NCBI GenBank assembly: GCA_017617615.1
Contig: JAFZVV010000007.1
Location: 167,098 to 231,097 of the forward strand
Length of the DNA stretch: 64,000 bases
Reading direction: 5' to 3'
Origin: Prevotella sp.
Lineage (GTDB): Bacteria > Bacteroidota > Bacteroidia > Bacteroidales > Bacteroidaceae
Shown here: in pieces, positions 1 through 7,165 of the stretch
Position numbering within the stretch: position 1 is the first letter of the stretch
Layout of the letters: each line of letters starts with the position of its first letter
Notes under the pieces: generated by a model
Databases searched by the model: none
Told to the model about the DNA's origin: nothing
What the model saw: only the letters and a program-made list of their open reading frames with translations
Translations under genes and position numbers: made by a program

Positions 1-69
1 GAAAGGTGTAGCGTAAAGCCCTTGTGCAAACAAGAGGGCCAACATGAATAGCAGATACTGTTTGTTCAT
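1..69 (-). CDS. Secreted protein, N-terminal fragment (runs off window start)
   Basis: The minus strand opens with ATG at 69-67 and stays open to the window edge. The 23 visible residues (MNKQYLLFMLALLFAQGLYA, then TPF) form a clear signal peptide: a short basic start, a hydrophobic core and an A-x-A-like cleavage region. Only the export signal is visible, so no function can be given. The gene points away from the GxxExxY gene. Confidence 0.6.
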   Translation of the reverse strand, partial: MNKQYLLFMLALLFAQGLYATPF

Positions 70-162
70 GCGAATTATATTATTCGTTATTTTGACAGGA
101 ATGACCATGATATGAGAAAACTAATGATTAAACAGGAATGGCCATGAATTGACCATGAATTA

Positions 163-618
163 TCAGAAATTATCTATATAGTATTCATCCTTATGATAAA
201 ATGGTTCCATGTTCTTATCAAGCAACACGCATTCATTTGTTTCCTCGAAGTATGCGTAGCGTTCGCCTTGCAAACTGGGTTGGCCGAAATTGATGAGCAG
301 GCCGATGGGTTTCTTTGTCAACCGAAGATAGTTGAACAGTTGAGAACGATGAGCAGAATTCAATTCACTCACAGACTTTAGTTCTATAACTACATCATCA
401 ACCACCAAGTCCATTTTATATTGTTTTTCCAATTGACGGTTCTTATAGAAACACATCAGTAGCTTTTCCCTTTCATTCTCTATTCCGCGTTCCAACAGTT
501 CCAAATGTAGCGCTTCATTATAGATAGGTTCAAGAAGTCCCCAGTTTAACTCGGTATGCACTTTCATTGCTGCACCAATAATAGCGTATACCAAATCCTT
601 ATATTTTGTTGGATCCAT
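163..618 (-). CDS. GxxExxY family protein (PD-(D/E)xK nuclease-like)
   Basis: A 151-residue protein of the GxxExxY family (Pfam PDDEXK_3). The name-giving motif is at about residues 27-33 (GLLEPIY). A nuclease-type core follows: Asp in MDLVVDD and an E-x-K pair in VIELKSV near residues 70-80, which are the expected metal-binding and catalytic positions. The length is normal for the family. The biological role of the family is not established; nuclease activity is inferred from the fold. It sits alone between a divergently placed secreted gene and a tandem repeat array occupying its upstream side (677-860), and CATGAATT-type words also appear on its other flank (110-170). Confidence 0.88.
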   Translation of the reverse strand: MDPTKYKDLVYAIIGAAMKVHTELNWGLLEPIYNEALHLELLERGIENEREKLLMCFYKNRQLEKQYKMDLVVDDVVIELKSVSELNSAHRSQLFNYLRLTKKPIGLLINFGQPSLQGERYAYFEETNECVLLDKNMEPFYHKDEYYIDNF

Positions 619-676
619 ATAAATGAAGTTTCAACATCATATTCAGAATTATACACGATAATCCATGTCAAATTAC

Positions 677-860
677 CAATTCACGAGAATTCATGGACAA
701 TTCATGAGAATTCATGTCTAAGCTCAAGGAATATTCATGAAAATTCATGGGCAATTCATGAGAATTCATGTCTAAATCAAAAGACTATTCATGAAAATTC
801 ATGGGCAATTCATGAGAATTCATGTCTAAATCAAAAGAGTATTCTTGAGAATTCATGTCG
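677..860. repeat. 54-bp higher-order tandem repeat of a CATGA hairpin word
   Basis: The 17-base word ATTCATGAGAATTCATG, or close variants, occurs seven times. Pairs of it form a 54-bp unit seen fully at 731-784 and 785-838, with partial units on both sides. Each word carries inverted arms CATGA/TCATG around a 4-base spacer, and most contain GAATTC. There are no unique spacers, so this is not a CRISPR array. An open frame across it encodes only repeated IHENS peptides and I treat it as non-coding. The array fills most of the gap between the GxxExxY start and the 59-residue gene; 861-983 shows nothing else. Confidence 0.85.
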
Positions 861-983
861 AATAACCATGAGCTCTAAACGAGCAACAGCAGTCACACAA
901 TTGTATGTCATGCGACTGCTGTTGTATCATGATTGTCGGATTTCGGGTAGCGGATTAATGCCAGCCCGACATCCCGTTCTCAA

Positions 984-1163
984 TTACTCTTCCCAGAGAT
1001 TGAACCTATTGATTTCAGGATCAATACCACCTTCATTGTCGTCACCTCCGTCACCACTAGTTCCCTGGTGTTCGCCATCCATGTCCATACTGACTCCTAA
1101 GATTGCAGACTCCATCATTGGCAGAGTGATTTCGACTTCCGGCTGAATATATTGCTTTTTCAT
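984..1163 (-). CDS. Small 59-residue protein of unknown function (MKK...P...WEE type)
   Basis: I place the start at 1163 (MKKQYIQPEVEI) rather than at an in-frame ATG at 1208. The later ATG has AGGA 4 bases upstream, and the earlier one overlaps the stop of the preceding gene. The protein has a basic start, a Met-rich middle, a Gly/Asp-rich low-complexity stretch (about residues 25-45) and an acidic, aromatic end (NLWEE). Small proteins with this layout are common in Prevotella and Bacteroides and have no assigned function. It has no classical signal peptide. It lies 45 bp after the cohesin-like gene and is probably its last cotranscribed partner. A peptide precursor is possible but is only inference. 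Confidence 0.6.
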   Translation of the reverse strand: MKKQYIQPEVEITLPMMESAILGVSMDMDGEHQGTSGDGGDDNEGGIDPEINRFNLWEE

Positions 1164-1207
1164 TGTTCCTATATTAATAATGTTCTTGAATAATCGTTTA
1201 CAATTCA

Positions 1208-2503
1208 TTATTTCACCGTGACTTTCTGGCCATTGATGATATAAATGCCTTTCTCAAGGTTGTTGAGGTCGCCATCGACCTTCACCAGACGGCCCTGGAG
1301 GTCATAAACAGCATCCACATTGCCCTGTCCGATGGTCACGCCATCGATACCAGTTACCTGCTCATCGTCAACGAAGATGTTGACGTTGGCACTCGAATGA
1401 CTGTTTCTATATGCACGATATGCTGCCAGGTCATCCAAGTCGAAATAAGCACGGAATGGCTTCATCTTCGTATTGCCAATGGCAGTATAGAACGTGTTGC
1501 CAGACATGAACATATAAGGATGTTCCTCGCTGCCCAGTGCACTGATATATTTATAGGTTCCGATGAAACTTCCACCTGTACCGGTTGCCGTAGGTGTGCC
1601 ATCTGTAATCTCTGTAATCGTAGCCGGATCAAGTGTGAAAGGCTCAGTAACAGCCGTTTCCACCTTGATCAAATATGGAGTATTTGCTTGGAAAACTTCG
1701 GTGTTATCTGCACCATTTAACGATACAGAAGCAAAATGCAGATTCAGACCTGTAACGTCGTTATTCTTATTCTTAGAAGGTGTGCATCCAGAGAACGTAG
1801 CAAGTTGCACATCACTACCGAAAGCAGTCTTTACTTGGGCAACTGTCATGGAGAGAGGCAGACAGATGGTGTTCCAGTTACCGGCACTTATCGTACGGTT
1901 AACTTTCACCTTGCCAGTGTAAGCAGCGAATGCTTCATAACCGCCTTCCTTGTTCTCGTCCAAGGTCTTGCACACAACGATATTAAAAGTAAAGGGATCT
2001 TGAGCATAATTATAAGCTGCATTCGCAGCATCTCTTCCTGAAATTAAGAGAGGTGAGGTCACGCCTTCATCACCACAAACAGTAGCTTCACCACCTGCAG
2101 CATTTGCATCTGCCTCGAGAACAATTTCAATCACGTCTCCAACTACTAAAGATTTTCCCCTAGAATTATTATAAAGGAATTGAAAATGTTGATCACTTGT
2201 TTTTGAAAAAGTAACAGCATAATTTTTATTCTGGACTGAAGACATATAAACACAATAATCATCTTCTTCATCATCATATTTAATGGTGATACCCTCAGGA
2301 AGAAGAAGTTCAAACTGTCCATCCCTTAGACTAACGCCCTCGTCTGGAGCCAATTGGGTCAATTTGAGAACAACCGTAGCAGTTCCTCCTGGCTCGATGT
2401 CAACATCATCTACAGCAAAGGCATTCGGAAATGAGATATAATTTTGACTCATTCCAAAACTATAGGTTGCCAATGCTAACAAGAATAATAAAAATCTTTT
2501 CAT
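1208..2503 (-). CDS. Secreted protein with cohesin-like N-domain and T9SS-type C-terminal tail
   Basis: A 431-residue exported protein. It has a signal peptide at residues 1-19 (MKRFLLFLLALATYSFGMSQ). Residues ~25-175 resemble a cohesin-like beta-sandwich: an 'E-P-G-G-T-A-T-V-V-L-K-L' opening, an LPEGI strand and a VVGDVIEIVLEAD strand. The middle part (~200-360) carries a module shared with two neighbours (NWNTICLPL, then FQANTPYLIKVE, then GTY). The end (VYDLQGRLV ... GIYIINGQKVTVK) matches the tail frequent in Prevotella secreted proteins and resembles type IX secretion sorting domains. Dockerin genes lie directly upstream in the same operon, which makes a cohesin-dockerin pairing attractive. 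The cohesin call is by pattern only and needs a structural match. Confidence 0.65.
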   Translation of the reverse strand: MKRFLLFLLALATYSFGMSQNYISFPNAFAVDDVDIEPGGTATVVLKLTQLAPDEGVSLRDGQFELLLPEGITIKYDDEEDDYCVYMSSVQNKNYAVTFSKTSDQHFQFLYNNSRGKSLVVGDVIEIVLEADANAAGGEATVCGDEGVTSPLLISGRDAANAAYNYAQDPFTFNIVVCKTLDENKEGGYEAFAAYTGKVKVNRTISAGNWNTICLPLSMTVAQVKTAFGSDVQLATFSGCTPSKNKNNDVTGLNLHFASVSLNGADNTEVFQANTPYLIKVETAVTEPFTLDPATITEITDGTPTATGTGGSFIGTYKYISALGSEEHPYMFMSGNTFYTAIGNTKMKPFRAYFDLDDLAAYRAYRNSHSSANVNIFVDDEQVTGIDGVTIGQGNVDAVYDLQGRLVKVDGDLNNLEKGIYIINGQKVTVK

Positions 2504-2556
2504 AATCTATAATTTTAATTTATGTTATTATCTATCTTATTCAATTATCTTAAAAA

Positions 2557-3009
2557 TCAATTTTGGTCTACAGGGCCATCATCCTGTCCTCCTTTTATCC
2601 AGATATTCGTCACATCAGTCACATTATAGCTGACGACAATGGTTTCAGGGGTTCTCAGTTTGAGGGCGATATCTATTGTTGTTGTCACATCAAAAACATT
2701 GACATTACTACCGTCTTTATCCACATCAGCAAGTATTGAATAACTCCCCGACAAAGCCATATCAATTATTAGAGTAACATCGAATACATCTATTTTACCA
2801 TCCTCATTGACATCACCCAAAAGGGCTGTATTGGTGTTGGTAACTTGATAGTGTTTTGTAGAGGTACTAATATACTCAATACCATCCGCCGATTTCAGTT
2901 CGCCCGCCACGGTCTGCTCTACCCCGTTCTCTACGATGGTAAAACTCGTCTGTGCGGAAACAGCCAACGGCAAGCAGAAAAGACATAGTAAAAGATATAA
3001 TTTATTCAT
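2557..3009 (-). CDS. Small secreted dockerin-repeat protein
   Basis: A protein of about 150 residues. I chose the start at 3009 because a perfect AGGAGG lies 5 bases before it and a signal peptide follows at once (MNKLYLLLCLFCLPLAVSAQ); an earlier in-frame ATG at 3066 has neither. A short beta-rich region (FTIVENGVEQTVAG) leads to two dockerin-type EF-hand-like repeats at about residues 65-120: DVNEDGKIDVFDV and DVDKDGSNVNVFDV. The second has one extra residue in the calcium loop. Dockerins bind cohesins through such repeats. The start overlaps the stop of the preceding gene by 8 bp, so translation is probably coupled. Almost nothing is present besides the dockerin, so it may act as an adaptor. 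Confidence 0.75.
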   Translation of the reverse strand: MNKLYLLLCLFCLPLAVSAQTSFTIVENGVEQTVAGELKSADGIEYISTSTKHYQVTNTNTALLGDVNEDGKIDVFDVTLIIDMALSGSYSILADVDKDGSNVNVFDVTTTIDIALKLRTPETIVVSYNVTDVTNIWIKGGQDDGPVDQN

Positions 3010-4372
3010 CGTTTCCTCCTTCCTGTATTGGTTCGTCGAAATCAAGGGTAAGCGCCTCATTGACACTACCTGCAGGGAGTTCCAGCCATGCCTTGTTGGC
3101 TTTCATCACTGTATTGGCATTCTTAAAGAATCCCAGACGCCCTGAACTGGAACCCACACCAAGTACATACACTACACCTTGATCAAATGTAGTGGTGTTG
3201 TGCAAGTCGATTTGGGCATCATATATGTTTGAGATATTATTAGATAACCTGCTGTACTGATAAGCAAACGGGGCATCTTCGTTCTGGAAATATGTGCCCT
3301 TAAGCAGGTTCGTGCCCGTGTAATTAGTGGCAGAAGAGGCGGCTGGGGCATATTGGGCTGGAGAAGATTTGCTATCACCCAAGTTTGAGACAGTACGTAA
3401 AGCGCTGCAAAGGGGTGCCTCACTGGTAATAAGATTAAGGTAACAAGCAGTTGGATCGTTAGATGCACATTCCAGAACAACGGGCGTACCAGCCGGAATG
3501 GTTCCTTCTATTCTTTCCTTTACTACCTTCACCGTTCCATCCTCTTGATTTTCCACTCCTGTGATAACATAGGCATTGAGCACATCACCACCGAGTGTAT
3601 AGGCGAAAGGTACATACATCGTGGTGTAGTATTTTCCTTTATACTCCAAGGTTGCCTTCACATTCAGTTTGGTAACTTCCTCAAAAAACCATTGGTCATT
3701 GTTGGAATTGCCTGAAGTGTTAAAGGAGAAAAGGCCATTGTTATTCAAGAAATAATTGGTTCCCAAAGTGGCGTTATTCTTGAATGTACTTTTCCCAAGC
3801 GCAAATTTCAAAGAATTATAATCAATATTCTCCACATCGTAAGCCTTGATTACAACAGATACTTTTGAATTATTGCTTCCACTAACATTACTAACCGTAG
3901 CGTAGATGTTCTTAAAAATCATTCTCACACTCATCTCATACACTCCGGTTGTCAAAGTCAGCAAACTTGTCCCCTGTCCCATGATATCATAATTAGAACC
4001 GCTGATTTTTTTCATATAAATAATCGTTGACGGATCTATTCCCTCTGCATCATCCACCAAGTGGATGCCATTCTTCAAGAAATTCTCTGCCCCTTTAACA
4101 ATTACAGGCTTTACTGTACTAGAATGTTCCACAAGGTTAGACAATCCTCCACATATCTGCTGGCTGTTATTGAAATGGCTGTCAGCTGATCCACCAAAAA
4201 GGAACTGGTAACTGAATTTATCGTTAGCCATACTAATATAGAGGTCTTTGCCTTCAGAATTTTGCACAGCACTACTTACCCTATAGTAGCCAGCACCTTG
4301 GAGCTGTGCCATCGAAGGTAGACAGCACAACCACAAAAGAGCATAGAAAATATATTGATGCTTTTTCATCAC
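3002..4372 (-). CDS. Secreted protein of unknown function with Prevotella surface module
   Basis: A 456-residue exported protein with a signal peptide at about 1-22 (KKHQYIFYALLWLCCLPSMA). I recognise no enzyme motif. The C-terminal half (~235-445) repeats the module of its neighbours: YYTTMYVPFAY, then IPAGTPVVLE, then LLKGTY, then GFFKNAN and NKAWLELPAG. The N-terminal half is beta-rich and Ser/Asn-rich. It lies 12 bp after the 610-residue dockerin gene and overlaps the next dockerin gene by 8 bp, so it is an internal operon member. It has no dockerin of its own. An extracellular or surface role is inferred from the signal peptide and context. Confidence 0.6.
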   Translation of the reverse strand: MMKKHQYIFYALLWLCCLPSMAQLQGAGYYRVSSAVQNSEGKDLYISMANDKFSYQFLFGGSADSHFNNSQQICGGLSNLVEHSSTVKPVIVKGAENFLKNGIHLVDDAEGIDPSTIIYMKKISGSNYDIMGQGTSLLTLTTGVYEMSVRMIFKNIYATVSNVSGSNNSKVSVVIKAYDVENIDYNSLKFALGKSTFKNNATLGTNYFLNNNGLFSFNTSGNSNNDQWFFEEVTKLNVKATLEYKGKYYTTMYVPFAYTLGGDVLNAYVITGVENQEDGTVKVVKERIEGTIPAGTPVVLECASNDPTACYLNLITSEAPLCSALRTVSNLGDSKSSPAQYAPAASSATNYTGTNLLKGTYFQNEDAPFAYQYSRLSNNISNIYDAQIDLHNTTTFDQGVVYVLGVGSSSGRLGFFKNANTVMKANKAWLELPAGSVNEALTLDFDEPIQEGGNDE

Positions 4373-4383
4373 TCGATAAATAA

Positions 4384-6216
4384 TTATTGTTGTGTGGGTA
4401 ATATGATATCTATCAACTCAGTAACGTCAAACACGTTAATTTTGCCATCCCCATCGACATCCGCCACATCATAATCATATACCTTCTCGTATTGACGAGG
4501 AGTAGTTTCCAAAATAATATCAATCAAAGCGGTCACATCAAATACATTAACGTTTCCATCCCTGTCGATATCCGGCCAGACAGGAAGTTTCACGGGGTCT
4601 TTTTCATCAATGATGAAAGCCTCGTTAGCATTTACCTTCTCCCAGATATCATGGAATCCAAGAATATTGTCTCCCGGATTTCCCATACCGAGCACACGGA
4701 GATTCGGATCAATCAAGTTTCCTTCTTCATCTTCAAGAAGCAGGTCATCGCCAGAAATCCCGAAGAAATACTTGTTGTTCACCGTTCCGGCATTCCTCAA
4801 CATTAGGTGCTCGTATTGGGCTATGTTCTCTGCATAGAAGGTGCTATTCTCTCCTAACAAGCCTTTGGCCATATCAAAGAGGGTCTCCATTATCGGGGTC
4901 TTGATTTGATATTCGTTGATGAGGTAATCGGGACCTACCAGCAAATTCCCCTCCGGCACAGTGCCTGAAGCAGTTGAGGGTTCCAACTTTGCCGACGTCT
5001 CCGTAGACATCAGCAACACGGGCGTCTGTGCGGGGATGACGCCCTCGAACTCGGTCAGGCCTGCCAATCCGCCTTTCTGCAAAGCCTTGATGTCGGTCAC
5101 GGCGTATGCCTTACAGCCATCGGGTACCTCATAGCCGAAGTCGGCATAGAAGGTGGTGAAGTATTCTTTCTTACCTTGATATACCGTGCGGTAGATGCCT
5201 GCATCAAACGTCTTCGTGAAGGTCTCGCATGGCTTAACTGTCCAAATGGTGCTGGGATCGTTTTCTTGGATTTTCACATTACCCTGGCTGATGAAGTCAA
5301 CATTGTTGCCATCGGCCACGATATAGTAGCGGAAATTGGGATGGATATTCTCAATCCGGTCAAAATATTTCGAGTAGTCACCCAATTTGGCGAGGTATTC
5401 CTGGGCGGTAGGACTGGCCTTCACCCGCTCCCAGTACATCATCACCGACTCGTAGGCAAAGTTCCACACATTGCCCTCGTTGGTGAGCACATCATCGTAG
5501 AACTGAAGGATGGCATCATTGTTACCAGCCTCTGGCTCTGTCAGCCCACTGCTGGCACCACCCATTCTCTCCCACACGTCGTGGATATAATAGGGCTTGA
5601 GGATACCGGTGCCGCGGCCATCGAGTTTCTTGAGCACCTTCTTTATCACCTCATTGATCTTGTCTTCAAGCTTCGGGAGTTTCTCCCGTATCTCGGTCTC
5701 GTGGTCGGCATAGAATTCCACCACCGGCTGCATGCTCGGGGTCTTGCCGTAGATGCGGTACTGATCCGTTCCGGCAGGCTCCAGATAGAGGTTATAGTCG
5801 AAACACTCATGGAACTTGTCGAGTATCTCACCCACGCCATTGGCACCAAACAACTCACCCTCTCCCTCAAGCTGCAGTTTCTTGACGACGACATCCACAA
5901 TCTCATCGACATATTTCATGCCACGTACGGCATAGCCCGGAAGATCCACACCCTGCGAGCGGAGGGTGGTCACTTTATAGTCGTCCTCCTCACCATCACC
6001 GACATTCATTGTTTTCTGTGTATTGGCCTGGATAAGATAGACGGTTCCCGGAAGAGAAGTGTTATCGGAAGCGAACCCAACGGTTCTGCGCCCGAGTACA
6101 TTGATGTAGTTCCCATTCCCATTGTTCTTGATGGTGTAGTAGCCCTTCTCAACCTGAGCCTGGACACCCATCACCGCGAACATGGCGAGCAATAGCGATA
6201 AAATAGTTTTTCTCAT
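4384..6216 (-). CDS. Large secreted dockerin-containing protein
   Basis: A 610-residue exported protein and the first gene of the cluster. It has a signal peptide at 1-20 (MRKTILSLLLAMFAVMGVQA). The long central region (~25-330) matches no family I know. The shared surface module follows at ~340-540 (YFTTFYADFGY, IPAQTPVLL, LLVG, NEAFIIDE). The last ~65 residues hold two well-formed dockerin repeats (DIDRDGNVNVFDV and DVDGDGKINVFDV), each followed by a LIDIIL helix. A typical promoter lies 56-90 bp upstream. It is probably a subunit docked on a cohesin-like partner such as the 431-residue protein downstream. No catalytic residues can be named. Confidence 0.7.
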   Translation of the reverse strand: MRKTILSLLLAMFAVMGVQAQVEKGYYTIKNNGNGNYINVLGRRTVGFASDNTSLPGTVYLIQANTQKTMNVGDGEEDDYKVTTLRSQGVDLPGYAVRGMKYVDEIVDVVVKKLQLEGEGELFGANGVGEILDKFHECFDYNLYLEPAGTDQYRIYGKTPSMQPVVEFYADHETEIREKLPKLEDKINEVIKKVLKKLDGRGTGILKPYYIHDVWERMGGASSGLTEPEAGNNDAILQFYDDVLTNEGNVWNFAYESVMMYWERVKASPTAQEYLAKLGDYSKYFDRIENIHPNFRYYIVADGNNVDFISQGNVKIQENDPSTIWTVKPCETFTKTFDAGIYRTVYQGKKEYFTTFYADFGYEVPDGCKAYAVTDIKALQKGGLAGLTEFEGVIPAQTPVLLMSTETSAKLEPSTASGTVPEGNLLVGPDYLINEYQIKTPIMETLFDMAKGLLGENSTFYAENIAQYEHLMLRNAGTVNNKYFFGISGDDLLLEDEEGNLIDPNLRVLGMGNPGDNILGFHDIWEKVNANEAFIIDEKDPVKLPVWPDIDRDGNVNVFDVTALIDIILETTPRQYEKVYDYDVADVDGDGKINVFDVTELIDIILPTQQ

Positions 6217-6279
6217 GATATATTACGGTTTTGATTATGTTGCCAAGTATTTTACATTTATATATGTATTTTATCTTGG

Positions 6280-6311
6280 CAAAAGTAGTCATTTTTCCCC
6301 AAGTCCACAAA
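6280..6311 (-). promoter_or_regulatory. Bacteroidetes-type promoter of the secreted dockerin cluster
   Basis: Read on the minus strand: TTTG at 6311-6308, 20 bases, then TACTTTTG at 6287-6280. This matches the Bacteroidetes sigma-ABfr consensus (TTTG, 19-21 bp, TAnnTTTG). Transcription would start near 6273, leaving a leader of about 55 nt. Confidence 0.7.
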
Positions 6312-6348
6312 TTTTCAAACAAAAAAATAGGAAATAATCTACTGAAGA

Positions 6349-6380
6349 TTGGTTTTTCGCTTAAATATTCACTATTTTTG
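6349..6380 (+). promoter_or_regulatory. Promoter of kdsB
   Basis: TTGG at 6349-6352, 20 bases, then TATTTTTG at 6373-6380, followed by the kdsB ATG at 6398. It leaves a very short leader of about 10 nt. It is divergent from, and close to, the dockerin-cluster promoter. Confidence 0.65.
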
Positions 6381-6397
6381 CCGAAAAAAAACAAGAA

Positions 6398-7147
6398 ATG
6401 AGATTTATCGGAATTATCCCTGCCAGGTATGCGTCGACACGCTTCCCCGGCAAACCACTCGCCATCCTCGGTGGCAAGACCGTGATAGAACGGGTGTATG
6501 AACAGGTGTCGGGCGTGCTCGAAGAAACCTATGTAGCGACCGACGACGAGCGGATATACAAAGCCGTGCAGTCGTTTGGCGGAAAGGTGGTGATGACCTC
6601 GCCCGACCACAAGAGCGGCACCGACCGCATAGCCGAAGCAGTACGGAAAATCGGGGGCGACTACGACGTGGTGGTGAACGTGCAGGGCGACGAGCCGTTC
6701 ATCCGTCCGGCACAAATCGAATCATTATGCCAATGCTTCGACGACCCGACGACGCAGATTGCCACGCTGGGCAAGCCTTTTGCCGACATCGATGCCGCTG
6801 ACAACCCCAACTCGCCGAAAATCGTCACCGACAACCGCGGATTCGCGCTCTATTTCAGTCGCAGCGTCATACCCTTCGTGCGTGGCGTGGACCATGCGGA
6901 GTGGATGGAGCACTACCCTTTCCTGAAACATCTTGGACTGTATGCTTACCGTGCCACGGTACTCCAGGAGGTGACTCGCCTTCCACAGTCGTCACTGGAG
7001 AAAGCCGAGAGCTTAGAACAACTGCGGTGGTTGCAGAACGGCTACCGCATCCGCGTCGCCATCACCGACTTCGAGACCGTGGGCATCGACACCCCCGAAG
7101 ACCTGGAACGGGCAGAACAATGGCTAAAAGCCCAGAATAGCATATAG
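6398..7147 (+). CDS. kdsB: 3-deoxy-manno-octulosonate cytidylyltransferase
   Basis: CMP-Kdo synthetase: activates Kdo with CTP for lipid A-core assembly in the cytoplasm. The 249-residue length is normal. The N-terminus has the family signature (IIPARYASTRFPGKPL), and VVNVQGDEPFI near residue 95 is the conserved nucleotide and Mg-binding segment. It shows that the cell makes Kdo-containing lipopolysaccharide. The gene has its own promoter and converges on sbcC with an 18-bp gap, in which I see no clear terminator. Confidence 0.96.
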   Translation: MRFIGIIPARYASTRFPGKPLAILGGKTVIERVYEQVSGVLEETYVATDDERIYKAVQSFGGKVVMTSPDHKSGTDRIAEAVRKIGGDYDVVVNVQGDEPFIRPAQIESLCQCFDDPTTQIATLGKPFADIDAADNPNSPKIVTDNRGFALYFSRSVIPFVRGVDHAEWMEHYPFLKHLGLYAYRATVLQEVTRLPQSSLEKAESLEQLRWLQNGYRIRVAITDFETVGIDTPEDLERAEQWLKAQNSI

Positions 7148-7165
7148 GACATCCCAAATCATTCT

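Noticed and set aside
677..860. CRISPR array
   Set aside because: The repeats are directly adjacent with no unique spacers, and no cas gene is present.
556..1146. Plus-strand protein with IHENS repeats
   Set aside because: It is the translation of the tandem array and of the antisense of two real genes, without start-site or composition support.
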